From positions 709,748 to 773,747 of the forward strand of contig JXTB01000128.1 in assembly GCA_002914805.1 (NCBI GenBank): a stretch of DNA of 64,000 bases, written 5' to 3'. Both the position numbers and the translations under genes were made by a program. Source of the DNA: Parasponia andersonii (lineage: Eukaryota; Streptophyta; Magnoliopsida; Rosales; Cannabaceae). Shown here piece by piece: positions 44,600 through 57,252 of this stretch. Below the pieces are notes generated by a model. The model had not been told where the DNA came from. It saw nothing but the letters and a program-made list of their open reading frames with translations, and did no database searches. Position 1 is the first letter of the stretch. Each line of letters starts with the position of its first letter.

Positions 44600-46883
44600 T
44601 CACAAGATGTTCTCCACAGTCCCGAAATCATTAATGTTGGTTGCTTCAATAGCCTCTGAATCGATATTGTGTCCTCGGTTGTTATAATTTTGTGTATCCC
44701 GTTCTAGTCCAAACCCAAAATTGTTCTCTCTTTCAGTAAGAAGGTGCTGTAAAAGATAAACCAGTAACATAAGTCCAGCTGTGGTTGCAAATTGGGGTTA
44801 GCGATAACATAGCAATGATACATCGAAACACATTAACTCCAAATTCTAGATCTTTTGAGGACTAATTTTGGGAAATATTTGGCACTGGAAATTAAACTGT
44901 CATAATTTTTTAGCTCAGTAAGATGTCAGTTCTTACTAACTGGTTTCGCAGATTATGTATTATTGCGACATAATTCCTAAGAGTATCAGTTGTATTGGTC
45001 AAATGCTCAATGAGAAGCTGCTGCATTGCCCCTGTCATTCTTAGGAGTTTCTTTGCTGTTACTATGCCAACCTGTGTTAAATAAAGTGAAAACATAGATT
45101 AAATCAATCAAATATTTTTTTTTAAGAAACTATTGTAGGGAACTATTATTCTCTCATTACTAATCTCAAAACTGCTTCAAATGACTTGGTACATCAACGT
45201 TCTGTATGTGAACGTCAGTGGGAATGTATATGACCGTCAGTGGGAATGTATATGACCTTAGCTTCTCCGTTCAAAGTAGGCACCAACAATGACCACGGAG
45301 GAATCTGAAACTCATCCTCGACATGAGCAAACTCATCATCCATAAAGTAAGGGTTAGTTGATAGAGCCCTTTGTATTGACTGCAATAAGTTGAATGACAA
45401 TTTATGCTTCTTTCTACTTTGTATTATTTAGAACTGTAGTTATATAAGATAGAGGAAATAGCGAAAACATGGTCCATATAATGTGGAGTCATTATATATG
45501 TACATCTGGGATTGTATGAAGCAGTTATGTACCTGTTCCCCACTTGCAGGACTCAACCAGCGTTTTCTGTAATCTGAATAACCCAGAACTGAATTGGTCT
45601 CTATAAAATGATACCATGGTTTTCCTTCCACTGCTCTGTTGTATGCTAATCCGTCATTGAAAAAGGAGGCTTCCTTGGAACAAGGAATTCAGTCCCTCCG
45701 ATGCTTTGTCGACTAACTCTCTCAGCCAGATACCAGGATCCACCTTCTGGACCTACCAGCACAATCCTCTTTTCAGTGGAACTTATGCTTTCTTTAACAA
45801 AAATAGGCAAAGAATCATGATCTCCCCATGGCTCCCATTGTACCTGCACATCATTCGATGTAGTGTTTTTGTTACATAGAATCTATGGTTGGGTGGGAAA
45901 CTTTTAATTACTACGTACAATTGTAATTGTGTTCTTACATCGTTTACGGTCATTTCATTAAGCTTCAGTCTGTAGTAGTGTAACATGACTTCCACTTCCA
46001 TTAATGGGGGTTCAGACTGCTTCCAGCGCAATGCTCTAGGAAACATGATAGATTCCTCGCTTGGCTTAATCAACCTCAGTGAAGGAAAGTATTCTCTTGC
46101 CCAAATCTAGTTATAGATAAAAAATGAGTTGTTTTTTGCATGCTAAAGTTTAGAATCACACTTATGACATAAACGTTGAAATTGGTAGTTAATAAGGGGG
46201 AAGTAATATAATGATTTTACTGGTTACCTCCCATGCTCTCCACATGCCGCCCATAGTGTTGGTGTTGTTTCAACATACGTCATCCATTTACTGATACAAC
46301 AAAGCCAATGCTGCTGCTCCCCAGTTGAGCTTAGACAATTTGTTTATACTTCGGAGTAAAGGCCAAAATGATATCTCTATTCTTTTGTCAGCCCTGCCAA
46401 AAAGAGTAGATCCAAGCAATGCACAGAGAAACGCGCGAGCAACTATATTTGTTTGTTCCTTGGTTATGCAAGGCATCCCCTTATAAGTCTGATACATCCA
46501 ATCTACAGTTATCAACTTACAATTCATAGTTTCCATAGGCAGCCCAAGGTAGTTTGCAATAGCTTTCTTGTTGTAATGTACCCTACTATCAAATATTATA
46601 GGCCTCCCCGTCACAGGAATAGCAGTGATTGAACTAAAGTCTTTGGGAGTCATAGTCATCTCTCCAAATTGTTCAAAGTGGAAGGTATGGGTCGTGTCCC
46701 ACCACCTTTCAGCAAGGCTTTGTAGAAGACCTGAATCGGGCCTTGAGGGAGATAAAGCGTCTATAACGTGTTTAAAGCCACTATGGTCAACAATATCACG
46801 AACACTACTTGGCAACTCCTCATACCATTGTCTAATGATGACGGAATCCTCACATACATTTAACTGTACGATTTTGGCCTGCT
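44600..46883 (-). pseudogene. Plant mobile domain (PMD) gene, six visible exons, broken
   Basis: Minus-strand exons with matching splice sites: about 46883-46228, 46106-45939, 45843-45533, 45379 to about 45240, 45074 to about 44937, and 44746-44600 (terminal TGA). Exon 1 has the PMD core: AERWWDTTHTFHFEQFGEMT, DFSSITAIPVTGRPI, YLGLPMET, and LNWGAAALALLY. Exon 2 continues YFPSLRLIKPSEESIMFPRA. The family is known from MAIN/MAIL1 and from 'serine/threonine phosphatase 7 long form' relatives, and is also found inside transposons. Breaks: TAA at 46290-46288 and TGA at 46272-46270 (each one C-to-T from CAA/CGA), a frame change near 45645, and a 22-bp perfect tandem duplication in exon 4. It is convergent with the Ulp1-like gene. 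Confidence 0.8.
45213..45256 (-). repeat. 22-bp perfect tandem duplication in PMD exon 4
   Basis: CGTCAGTGGGAATGTATATG plus AC occurs at 45213-45234 and again at 45235-45256 with no mismatch, near the 3' end of the fourth exon. The length shifts the frame by one base. Perfect identity suggests it is recent, long after the older point mutations. Confidence 0.9.
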
Positions 46884-47229
46884 ATTACATGACGAACAAT
46901 TTTAATTTTTAATATATCCATAACACAAAGTAAACATATACAAAGCACCATGTGGGAATAGTACAATAATTTTGTATGGGTTCGAAGGTAACAAATTGTG
47001 CTTAAAAATTATGGGTGTATGTTATTACGGTCAGTGTTTTATTGTTTTAGATTGTTGTCCAAATCTTGGTACCTAATATTTTAGGGGTTTCAGGCACATC
47101 AAAGTAATTAAAGATTTTCTTTACTACTTAGATGCTTATAATATACGATTAACTCATACATAACTCATATGTGCATACACCTAAAACCCAGACTGTATCG
47201 CATAAGTTTAACTGGTGTGACAAATGGTC
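46884..47229. other. Putative intron upstream of the PMD exon
   Basis: Acceptor-like TGTAATAGCAG (minus strand) sits at about 46884-46894. AT-rich, with no coding signal. Confidence 0.35.
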
Positions 47230-47430
47230 TTATGGGAAGAGGCAGATTAAACTGACATGCGTTGTCTTATTCGCTGACATACTTTTCTTCAACCCAAATC
47301 TACCGATTCGACCTCTGATATGGTGCAGGCCGGATTGGAGTCGGATCATCTTTGGAGTTCTCCTATTTGTTGGGTTAGGGGTTCGTCGTTTTCGATTTGA
47401 ACTCGAACTACATTTATTCTCCATTACCAA
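47230..47430 (-). CDS. Candidate first exon of the PMD gene: short Arg/Ser/Lys-rich ORF
   Basis: The ORF starts MVMENKCSSSSNRKRRTPNP and is strongly basic (NRKRR, NRRTPKMIR), like a nuclear-targeting N terminus. It lies on the same strand as, and about 350 bp upstream of, the first recognised PMD exon. A GT (GTCAGT) follows ACGCAT near 47250. I do not recognise a family. The overlapping plus-strand ORF has no better claim. The link to PMD is inference from position only. Confidence 0.3.
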   Translation of the reverse strand: MVMENKCSSSSNRKRRTPNPTNRRTPKMIRLQSGLHHIRGRIGRFGLKKSMSANKTTHVSLICLFP

Positions 47431-50400
47431 AGAAGAAGATGATGAAGGTAGTAAAATTGCTTCGGGTTTCTGGGTTCTTCTAGGTTCTTTACGGTATTGG
47501 CTTTTGTTTTAAATTTTATATTATTCGTTGTAGGGTTTTGGGAAATTGTATCCTTTCAGTATTTGGATTTTGGGGTTAGGTCGTGATTTAATGTGCAGTC
47601 CAGGGTATTCATTATTATATTTTGGTAGTTTCTACCGTAAAACTAATTTTTCCTCCCTCTAAAGTTTCGCCATTTATTGAAAAATACTTTAATGTGGAAA
47701 AAATACAAAATAGAAATTGGTCCATGGACCAGAATAATAGTTCTTCCGCATAAACCTTTTGTCGTTTTTGTTTTCCTTGGTTATGAATGTTTTCTCTTCA
47801 TTAGGTAGTAAATTAATTGTACAAAAAATTAAGAAGAATAGACATTGTTTAACTTGTAACTAATTCTTTATCTCTTTGGGTTATAAAATTTTTTTCATAT
47901 TTTATTAACACAAACAAAATGTGACCAATTATACAAATCCTGTTACATTTGTGACGTATAATGGACAGTAAAATTCGGATAAATTGCAATCTTTGCGCCC
48001 CATAGATATTGGACCCAATTTTAGAATTAATATGATATATGGTGATTGGTGTCAACACAAAATTTTAGTTTGAATTTATAATATCCCCAATTTTTGGGAT
48101 TTGGGAATAAATACGTGTGAAAAAATGAAATTGTTTAAGTTAATAGTATAAAATAGGGTGAGTTTTGAATCGATATTTTTGTTTTTGCTCTATGAATAGG
48201 TAAGTTTGGCTAATTTGGAAATAAACGTATAATAACAAGTCATTTAATTCAATATATTAATTTCCAATTCATTTTTTTATTTCTTTTCCTTTTGAAAATT
48301 TAATTTAAAGTTTAATTTTTTTAATTATATTTAATTTAAAACTATATGTATTATTGTATCTTTAATATTTCATAAAATTTATTTCTACAGTGTACGAAAG
48401 GTAAAATCCAATAGAGCATATTTTTCATATTATAAATATGTTATTTTCTTTTATTAATAAAAACTTTTGAATAAAGCAACTACATTGAAAGAAAATTTGT
48501 TAAAAAAATATTATATGTGAGTCAGCTTAAAATTTGTACGTCTTTTATTGTTATTTTTTTTTTCAATAAATAAGATAGTTGAGAGGCTGATTTGAGATTA
48601 TTAAATATTTTTTTCTAGTTTTATTTTCTTATTAAAAATTAAAAAAAATGATCAGCTCATTATGTTACCTATCTTTTTTTGTTTTAAATAATTTTCCATA
48701 TTTATATATGCATTAATTATAATATTTTTTTAGTCAATCTAGTTATATTATTCTAGCCATTTCATTAAAATTCAATGGTCTAAATTAGAGTACCTATCTA
48801 TGAAGTAAAGCAAAAATCTCCATTGAAATATCACCCTATAAAATATATTATCTATAAATAAATATTGTTTAAATAATAGTATAAAATATATTATCTATTA
48901 ATAAATATGACATTAAGATGTAATAAATTATGTTTTCGAATACAAAAGTGTTATTCCACTTAAATATGTTTTCATTATATTATATATAGGGATGTCAAAA
49001 GGCGGGACCAGTTTCGTATTTACCATCCATATCTTTGTTATTATTTTACTCTACCAACCTTGCATCATTCATCATTTAATTAGATACCGAACAATTTCAG
49101 AGAATTTCCATCTGAATACGATTTAGCTATTCGTATATCGGGATTCCCATTTGGAATCATCACCTTTAGTCAATCAAATAAACAAGTCCGGATCCTTAAA
49201 AAATGTAAATATATTGAAGAAAGTAAGTATAAATTGAAGTTGAATTCATTGAAAATTCTAATAATAGCTCAAATCCATTATAACTATAATTTAGTATAAG
49301 GCTTACAAAAAAAAAAATTCAAATAAAGCTTTAACGAGTTGCCAAATTTGTTTAGTATAAAAACCATATAATATATCATTCTCAAAAAAGATAACACAAT
49401 CCCATTTTAAACAATATTAGTATATGACTACATATTATTAATTTTCTTTTGAATTGAAATCTAGTTAAATTTTTATTATATACAAAAAATAGAAATTAAC
49501 TTTATATAATCGAGCCGAGTTCGGTGTGAGGCACTCAATCCAAAGTCCAATACGACGTGCTAAATATTGAACAAAGAATTCCCGTCCTATACCCATCACC
49601 ATTGAAAACCCACCCTATTCGGGATGGTGCACCATAGTGCATAACCCTGTTCGATTAAATTAACATCTGTAATTATAGATCTCAATTATTGAAGCTATCT
49701 TTTATTATTCCAAAATAAACAAATAATTAAAAGAATTTATCGTTCGTAATTTATGTTTTATTCTTTATTTTCCTTTAATAAGTTTAATGAAATTAAATTA
49801 TCATAATTGATTTTCTTTAACTAAAAAAAATATGAAATCATATATATAACTGATTTACCACTAAATTACCATTATAGTACTTATGTATTATCATAATTGA
49901 TTCATTCTATCTAATTGTATCCAATTTTTCTCTAGTTTCATAAATAGTATTAACGATTCGTCGCATATTAAGTAGTGTATTAGCAAATTTAGTTAGTATA
50001 AACTATTATTATTAAGGCTCTATACATATTTTTTTCTTCAGATATTAAAATATTAAATAAATAAAGCATTTATGACAACATTTGAACTGTTATACTTTAA
50101 GCTAATGTTATTCAATACGACAACAAAAGCACAAATGCCGGAGTTTAACTAGCTTTTTTTTAAACCTTTTTTTATTTCTTTGTTAAGAGAGTCATTCATT
50201 AATTATAAGACACAGAGCCAAACCCGAGTACTCCCTATAGTAATAACCATAGACTGGGTTACAAAAATACAAAGACAAAGTATATGCTAGTGACCTAATG
50301 TATCTAACGTCCATAATCCTTGAAAAAAAAAAAACAAAAATAAGTCTGACGTAACTGAAAGTGAAAAAATACAATAAAATGTCATGAACACCCACTAGTC

Positions 50401-50494
50401 ATCCTTAACTTAAGAGGGGAATGGAATTAAATTCCTTGTGCATATATTACTATAAACGTATACCATACGCTCTAAACAGCAAAACTTGCCAATG
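47431..50494. other. Very AT-rich intergenic sequence
   Basis: No gene is visible. It contains long A/T-rich low-complexity tracts (48230-48760). About 48990-49200 and 49500-49680 hold islands (GGGATGTCAAAAGGCGGG; CACCCTATTCGGGATGG) reminiscent of degraded fold-back or LTR sequence, too diverged to assign. Confidence 0.4.
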
Positions 50495-50860
50495 TCAATT
50501 TGGCTTTTCTTCCTCCCTATATTGGATTGAGTTGGTTGAGTCAAACGTTGATACCAATGCACCTAACAAGCAACCCATGGCAAAAGCACCTGCAACATTA
50601 GTGTTACTCGGCGACATTCCTCTCACCGGCTCAGCTACATTTAATGATGAACGAGTTGTATGTTGGACTAGGTTTGGCCGTTGATAACTTATGCGGTTCC
50701 TCTGATATGATGTATATGAATCGATAACTTCAGATATAGATTCGAACCCTCTATATATGTTTTGTCTGTAACCAGAAACTTGTCTCTGACAGTCCGCCCA
50801 TGATGTATATATGTTGGGCCTCCTTCTCTCATAAACGACATAGCATTTCTTTCGTGGCAT
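50495..50860 (-). CDS. Small protein with RNase H1 N-terminal (viroplasmin-like) domain
   Basis: Intact 121-codon ORF from ATG (50860) to TGA. Residues about 4-50 (KCYVVYERRRPNIYTSWADC, QVSGYRQNIYRGFESISEV) match the RNA:DNA-hybrid-binding domain found at the N terminus of eukaryotic RNase H1 and in caulimovirus inclusion-body proteins; in plants it also occurs alone or with transposon genes. No RNase H catalytic domain follows. Residues about 86-104 (NVAGAFAMGCLLGALVSTF) are hydrophobic and could span a membrane or pack as a helix. It is one of the few undamaged ORFs in the window. No intron is needed. Expression is unknown. Confidence 0.6.
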   Translation of the reverse strand: MPRKKCYVVYERRRPNIYTSWADCQRQVSGYRQNIYRGFESISEVIDSYTSYQRNRISYQRPNLVQHTTRSSLNVAEPVRGMSPSNTNVAGAFAMGCLLGALVSTFDSTNSIQYREEEKPN

Positions 50861-52201
50861 CTGCTAAAAATAGTGATAAGGTTGGTAGATAACCATATAT
50901 ATACAAAAGTGTAAAAATTTTTATTCGACCTTCATTAATAATAATTGTAGGTTCATAAATTATGTTGTGCACTAATTGATATATATGTATAGTTTGTTCA
51001 TTACATAGAAAACAAATAAAATAGTTATGAGTTAATAAATTAAAAATAATTATGACTTCATAAAATTAAATGGTTTTACCTTCACTACCTTTATAATTTT
51101 GCTTAACCCTTGTTTCCTCAAGTTGTCGTAATCCCTTTAGTTCCTCACTTCTGCCTCCAATCTTTTGCCTATGGAGAGAAAGCAGTTTCTATACACCCCG
51201 AGTACCCCAAGAAGATGATATATATTACCCAAGACATCCCATTTTGAATGCTGACAAAGTTGCATATTTTTTATTCTTATTTTTTATTTTTTTGCTGAAG
51301 GACACCGCAACTCTTCAATGACAACTGAGTAGACAACTCACTTAGACAAGTTCTACTTTTTCATCTTTGGTTAATTTTTGTATTTATTTATTTATTTTGT
51401 TTCTTTTTTGTTATGTCACGTTCATTTTTAAATTGAAAACGTGAGTGAAGGGCAAAATAAACTGCGGATGTGTAAGAGTAAGCTCGCACGATTATGAATT
51501 CTGATTGGTCTATAGAGTAGCCCAAAATACTATTCATGACACGACACAAACTGATTGGTAAAAACTTCGGTTTTACTTGTACTTCTCCACTAGAGATCCA
51601 TTACATCCACAAGAGAGGCTATCTGCTAGCTGGTTGTTAGGCCCACTCACGTGACCATTGAATATATTCTTTGAATGCAGAATAACTACATCCTACATGC
51701 TATACATAACTTAGTAGATAATAAGGAGGGAAGCTTCTTTAATAAATGCTAATCAATTTGTCCTCGACAAAGCCAAAGCTACAGAGTACGTTGTGAATCA
51801 GTAATTACAATTATGATGCGTCTTTTCAATGTTTGCAAACTCATAATTTCTTCAATAATAAAGTAACTACTTCATTAGCAGATAGTTTGATCGGAATGCG
51901 GACATGAACCATGTGCGATAAGATGGGAGAGGTGCAGAGAATTTCGACCGAATATTTTATACATACATATTAAATAACTGGCTTTCGTGAAATTCCATTA
52001 ACAACCTTCCAATGGAAGCATTTTTATTACCATCTTTAAATAATTACATGGTAAATAGGTACTTATCTGACATAAAGCAATGCACGTACATTATACATAA
52101 GCTGCTCTACCCCCACAAATCCAGAGTAGAGCCACTTAGTCTGAGGAGTTGAGTTCTCCCTTATACACACTGCCACTGTGACGAAAGCGAGAAAGTGACA
52201 C
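50861..52201. other. Intergenic, no clear gene
   Basis: AT-rich. A slightly more complex stretch at 51070-51360 shows no ORF of length. It holds the presumed 5' flanks of the divergent small genes on either side. Confidence 0.4.
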
Positions 52202-52555
52202 ATGGTACCAGTCATGGCTACTGAAAAGAATCACGCGGTTCCTGATTCGTCTTCTGGAAGTTCTCCATCACCCACTCGAAGTCCTCGTGGGCCAGTAGTG
52301 CTGGCTTTACGAGATCGCACTAGAGCCGTAGCTCGTAGATGTGGACAAGTTAGGGCATATTAGGCTGAAGTGCAAAAGGTAAACCATCGTATCATCCATG
52401 GTGTGCATGACATCATGGTCCAAATAGATACTGACACGGTCCATTTGGAGAGGCTTCAGGCCCACTTGGATGGAATTGTGGTAGTCATTAGCGGTATGGA
52501 CTCCAAGGCAGGCGAATACGCACTGTCTCCTACCTTCTCGGCGATTGATGTATGA
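52202..52555 (+). pseudogene. 118-codon ORF of unknown function with a single internal amber codon
   Basis: One frame runs from ATG at 52202 to TGA at 52553 and is interrupted only by TAG at 52361 (codon 54, between RAY and AEVQKV), again one C-to-T from CAG. The N-terminal half is Ser/Pro/Arg-rich (SSSGSSPSPTRSPRGPV) and the C-terminal half looks helical (VNHRIIHGVHDIMVQI, HLERLQAHLDGIVVVI). I do not recognise a family. Codon-like composition and higher GC than its surroundings favour former coding. It could be an exon of a larger gene. Confidence 0.4.
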
Positions 52556-52688
52556 AGACCATAGCCCAACCTGTCTTTTTTTTTTTTTGGGTTTGTACAT
52601 ACTATGTCACTAATAATGTGACAAAGATGGTGTTAAAAATGATTGCCAAAGTTGTTCTTATGACTTCAGGTTAGAGATTAGGATATTG

Positions 52689-55600
52689 GAGTCAGCTGGG
52701 CATAAATGTTAGTTATGTTAAATATGGTAAATCCTTATATGGATTTCTGGCTTTCATTTAGGTCTGGCCTTTAAAAGGGGTAGACTTGCTTTTGGGGAAA
52801 TATGTAATGGTCAGTGTATTAAAGTATGTGAATATATAGTTGTTCCAATGAATGGTTCAATCTATTAAAGCATGGTAAATCAACATAAGTATGTCAATAT
52901 ATAGTTTTTCCACTAAATGCTTTAATTTAGTGATGATATCATTGTCTTTATCCTTTCTTGTCCATATTATTCATTCTATAGTGTTAGGCTATAGAAGATT
53001 TCATGTAAAAAGAACAATAATTGTACAAATATCACAATGGAAGCAAAGTATGGTTCCTCTCTCGTATTTGATGGAAAATAAATTTATAAAGAAAATTGGT
53101 GTAACAGCCTCATATTACTGTCCCTGATTAGAAATTGGATTTAATATCAGTTTATGTACATAAAATTTGTATTAAACAGTTCAACTTCAATGTTTAATGA
53201 GGTTGTCAAAAAAGAGAACTTAATATTTAATTCCGCACCCTTATCGGCAAATTATTATTGTATAACATACATAGATTAAACAAGTTAATGGAAACCGCAT
53301 AAATTTTTGTTATATAACATTTCATATATTGCAATTAATATTTATGGAGAAAATATTCAACATCTATAAATATATAAGTAATACCGAAAATTATCTATAT
53401 AAACTAAAGATGGACCTGAAAGTATTGTGTGTATAACACGTTTCACTGTACATACTATAGTGTCATTTCCTTTTTTTTTTTGTGGCTAGATTTGACGTTA
53501 TTCTTTCTTGGATTGTAGTCTTCTCTCCTTATTCGGCATTTTTTCTTTCTAAAAATTTGTTCTTTTATAATTTCTTTTCATGTATGATATTTTTCTATGT
53601 TTTGGATCGTTGTAAATTTGAAAAGTTCCATTTTTTTTTTTTGGAAAAAAGGCAATTTCTTATTGATTTTGACTAAAGTATTTATTTTTTTAACACTTTA
53701 TAAAAAAAGGGTAACACTTAAATATTAGGGAAAAAATAACACTTTTTAGAACACAATTTGAAAAAAGAAAAAGAAAGAAAGAAACTTAGTAGCAATGATA
53801 TTTAAGAGAAATTTTTTTAAAAAAAAAAAAATTATTTGCTTACCATGATTGTCTTACCAATTTACGAATGATATCGATGAAATTGGCAGAAATGTTGTTA
53901 GACGTTCTTTTGAAACTATATAAATATATATATATATATATATATAAATTACAATTGATATGCTAGCAGATTACCTATGGTCTCATAAAGAATAACAAAG
54001 TATCTATCCAAGATACCAAGGTATCCTACTAAAAGACCTATAGTATTCATGAGGTTATTTCTCAACCAAAAAAAAAAAACAAAAAACAAAATATACAAAA
54101 GCATTTCTTATTACAAAAGTTACTATACGTGTACCATAGGTATACTTGTAGGTACCATAGATATCTTACAAAATGTATTCAATTAAATTGGGAAGGGAGA
54201 AGATAAAATGGTATAAAAGATTTCTATATAGGAGAAATTGGAATGAGTGTTAGGCGTTTCTTACTACAAATGCTAACAATGCATCCTAAGGTTATGTATG
54301 GTATTCGAGAATCAAGAAGAGTGTTCTTTATTGGACAAGTTACCGTAAGGATTCACGTAGGTACCATAGGTATTATTAAAAGATACATATGGTATTTTAT
54401 TTTTCTTTCTGTAAATTTCTAGAGTATTTTGTGAATAATTGGCTTTGTTTTTTCTATTCCATTTTCTTCATATTCATTACATGAAGAGATTTTTTTTGGT
54501 AGTAATGATGATTTGTATTTTAATCTTTGTTGATCTATCCGTTCGTATTTACGAATTAGGACCTCATTATACGAATTCATTTAATGCTCTATTGATATTT
54601 TAATAGTATTGGAATTTAGAAAAAGGAAGTAAAAAAAAAAATTAAAAGAAAAAAAGAAAACAGAGTCAAAAAAATTATGTTATGGTTCATAAATATATTT
54701 TTAGAATTTGGTTTTTTTTTTATCCTTGGACATATTTTTCTTTTTCGTAGTCATTTTTTATTTTAAACTTTTGTGCTGGATAAGTTTTTCTTTTTTTTTT
54801 CCACTTTTTTTTTCTGTACTATATTTATTTTTTTATTACATGTTGTCTCTGGATGTTGCCATCTATTTTCTGTCTTTCTTTTAATACTTTTTATATTTTT
54901 GCTATGACTTTTTACCTATGTATACTTAAATTATTTATCATGATTTATCTATTTGGGTTTATTTAGAGTCAGCTGGGCATAAATGTTGGTTTTATTAAGT
55001 ATAGTAAATCCTTATATAGATTTCTGGCTTTCATTTTCATTAGTGCTATAGACTGGGTCTAGCCTTTAAAGGGGTAGACTTGCTTTTGGAGAAACATGTA
55101 ATGGTCAGTGTATTAAAGTATGTGAATATATAGTTGTTCCAGTGAATAGTTTAATCTATTAAAGCATGGTAAATCAGCAAAAGTATGTCAATATATAGTT
55201 TTTCCACTAAATACTTTAATTTAGTGATGATATCATTGTCTTTATCCTTTCTTGTCCATATTATTCATTCTATAGTGTTATGCTATAGAAGATTTCATGT
55301 AAAAAGCACAACAATTGTACAAATACCACAATGGAAGCAGAGTATGGTTCCTCTCTTATATTCGATGGAAAATAAATTTATAAAGAAAATTGGTGTAACA
55401 GCCTCGTATTACTGTCCCTGATTAGAAGTTGGATTTAATATCAGTTTATGTGCATAAAATTTGTATTAAACTGTTCAACTTCAATGTTTAATGAGGTCGT
55501 CAAAAAAGGGAACTTAATATTTAATTTCGCACCCTTATCGACAAATTATTATTGTATAACATACATAGATTAAACAAGTTAATGGCAACCGCATAAATTT

Positions 55601-56206
55601 TCGTTATATAACTTTTCATATATTGCAGTTAATATTTATGGAGAAAATATTCAATATCTATAAATATATAAGTAATACCGAAAATTATCTATATAAACTA
55701 AAGATGGACCTAAAAATATTGTGTGTATAACGCGTTTCATTGTACATACTATAGTGTCATTTACTTTTTTTTATGGCTGGATTTGACGTTATTCTTTCTT
55801 GGATTATAGTCTTCTCTCCTTATTCGGCATTTTTTCTTTTGAAAATTTGTTCTTTTACAATTTCTTTTCATGTGTGATATTTTTCTATGTTTTGGATCGT
55901 TGTAAATTTGAAAAGTTCCATTTTTTTTTTTTTGGAAAAAAGGTAATTTCATACTGATTTTGACTAAAGTGTTTATTTTTTTTTTAACACTTTATAAAAA
56001 GGGGTAAAAATTAAATATTAGGGAAAAAATAACACTTTTTAGAACACAATTTGAAAAAAGAAAAAGAAAGAAAGAAACTTAGTAGCAATGATATTTAAGA
56101 GAAATTTTTTTAAAAAAAAAATTATTTGCTTACCATGACTGTCTTACCAATTTACCAATGATATCGATGAAATTGGCAGAAGCGTTGTTAGACATTCTTT
56201 TGAAAC

Positions 56207-56239
<33 letters not shown>

Positions 56240-57252
56240 TACAATTGATATGCTAGCAGATTATCTATGGTCTCATAAAGAATAACAAAGTATCTATCCA
56301 AGATACCAAGGTATCCTACTAAAAGACCTATAGTATTCATGAGGTTATTTCTCAACTAAAAAAAAAAAAAACAAAACAAAATATACAAAAGCATTCCTTA
56401 TTACAAAAGTTACTATATGTGTACCATAGGTATTCTTGTGAGTACCATAGATATCTTACAAAATGTATTCAATTAAATTGGGAAGGGAGAAGAAAAAAAG
56501 GTATGAAAGATTTCTATATCGGAGAAATTGGAACGAGTGTTAGGCGTTTCTTATTACAAATGCTAACAATGCATCCTAAGGTTATGTATAGTATTCGAGA
56601 ATCAAAAAGAGTGTTCTTTAGTGGACAAGTTACCGTAAGAATTCATGTAGGTACCATAGGTATTATTATAGGTTACATTTGGTATTTTATTTTTCTTTCT
56701 GTAAAATTCTAGAGTATTTTGTGAACTATTGTCTCTGTTTTTTCTATTCCATTTTCTTCATATTCATTACATGAAGAGATTTTTTTTTGGTAGTAATGAT
56801 GATTTGTATTTTAATCTTTATTGATCTATCCGTTCGTATTTATGAATTAGGACCTCATTATACAGATTCATTTAATGCTTTATTGATATTTTAATAGTAT
56901 TGGAATTTAGAAAAAGGAAGTAAAAAAAAAAATTAAAAGAAAAAAAGAAAGCATAGTCAAAAAAATTATGTTATGGTTCATAAATATATTTTTAGAATTT
57001 GTTTTTTTTTTATCCTTGGACATATTTCTCTTTTGATTAGTCATTTTTTATTTTAAACTTTTGTGCCGGATAAGTTTCCCTTTTTTTTCCACTTTTTTTT
57101 TTCTGTACTATATTTATTTTTTTATTATGTGTTATCTCTGGATGTTGCCATCTATTTTCTGTCTTTCTTTTAATACTTTTTATATTTTTGATATGACTTT
57201 TTACCTGTATACACTTAAATTATTTATCATGATTCATCTATTTGGGTTTATT
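52689..57252. repeat. 2.28-kb head-to-tail tandem duplication
   Basis: Unit 1 is 52689-54965 and unit 2 is 54966 to about 57252. Both begin GAGTCAGCTGGGCATAAATG and both end ...CTATTTGGGTTTATT, with no spacer. Identity is high throughout (mostly scattered substitutions and poly-A/T length changes). Unit 2 has extra sequence near 55038. Each copy holds a (TA)n tract (53920-53945; 56214-56240) and the same 78-codon ORF (52891-53127; 55185-55421). The content is not recognised as any element. Confidence 0.9.

Noticed and set aside
47171..47512. 113-codon plus-strand ORF with hydrophobic segment
   Set aside because: It overlaps a more coding-like basic ORF on the minus strand and has no recognisable domain.
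52891..55421. 78-codon ORF present in both copies of the 2.28-kb duplication as a conserved small gene
   Set aside because: By hand about 7 amino-acid changes but only about 2 silent changes separate the copies, so there is no sign of purifying selection.
56419..56712. 97-codon ORF in the second duplication unit
   Set aside because: The first unit has the frame broken, and no family resemblance is seen.
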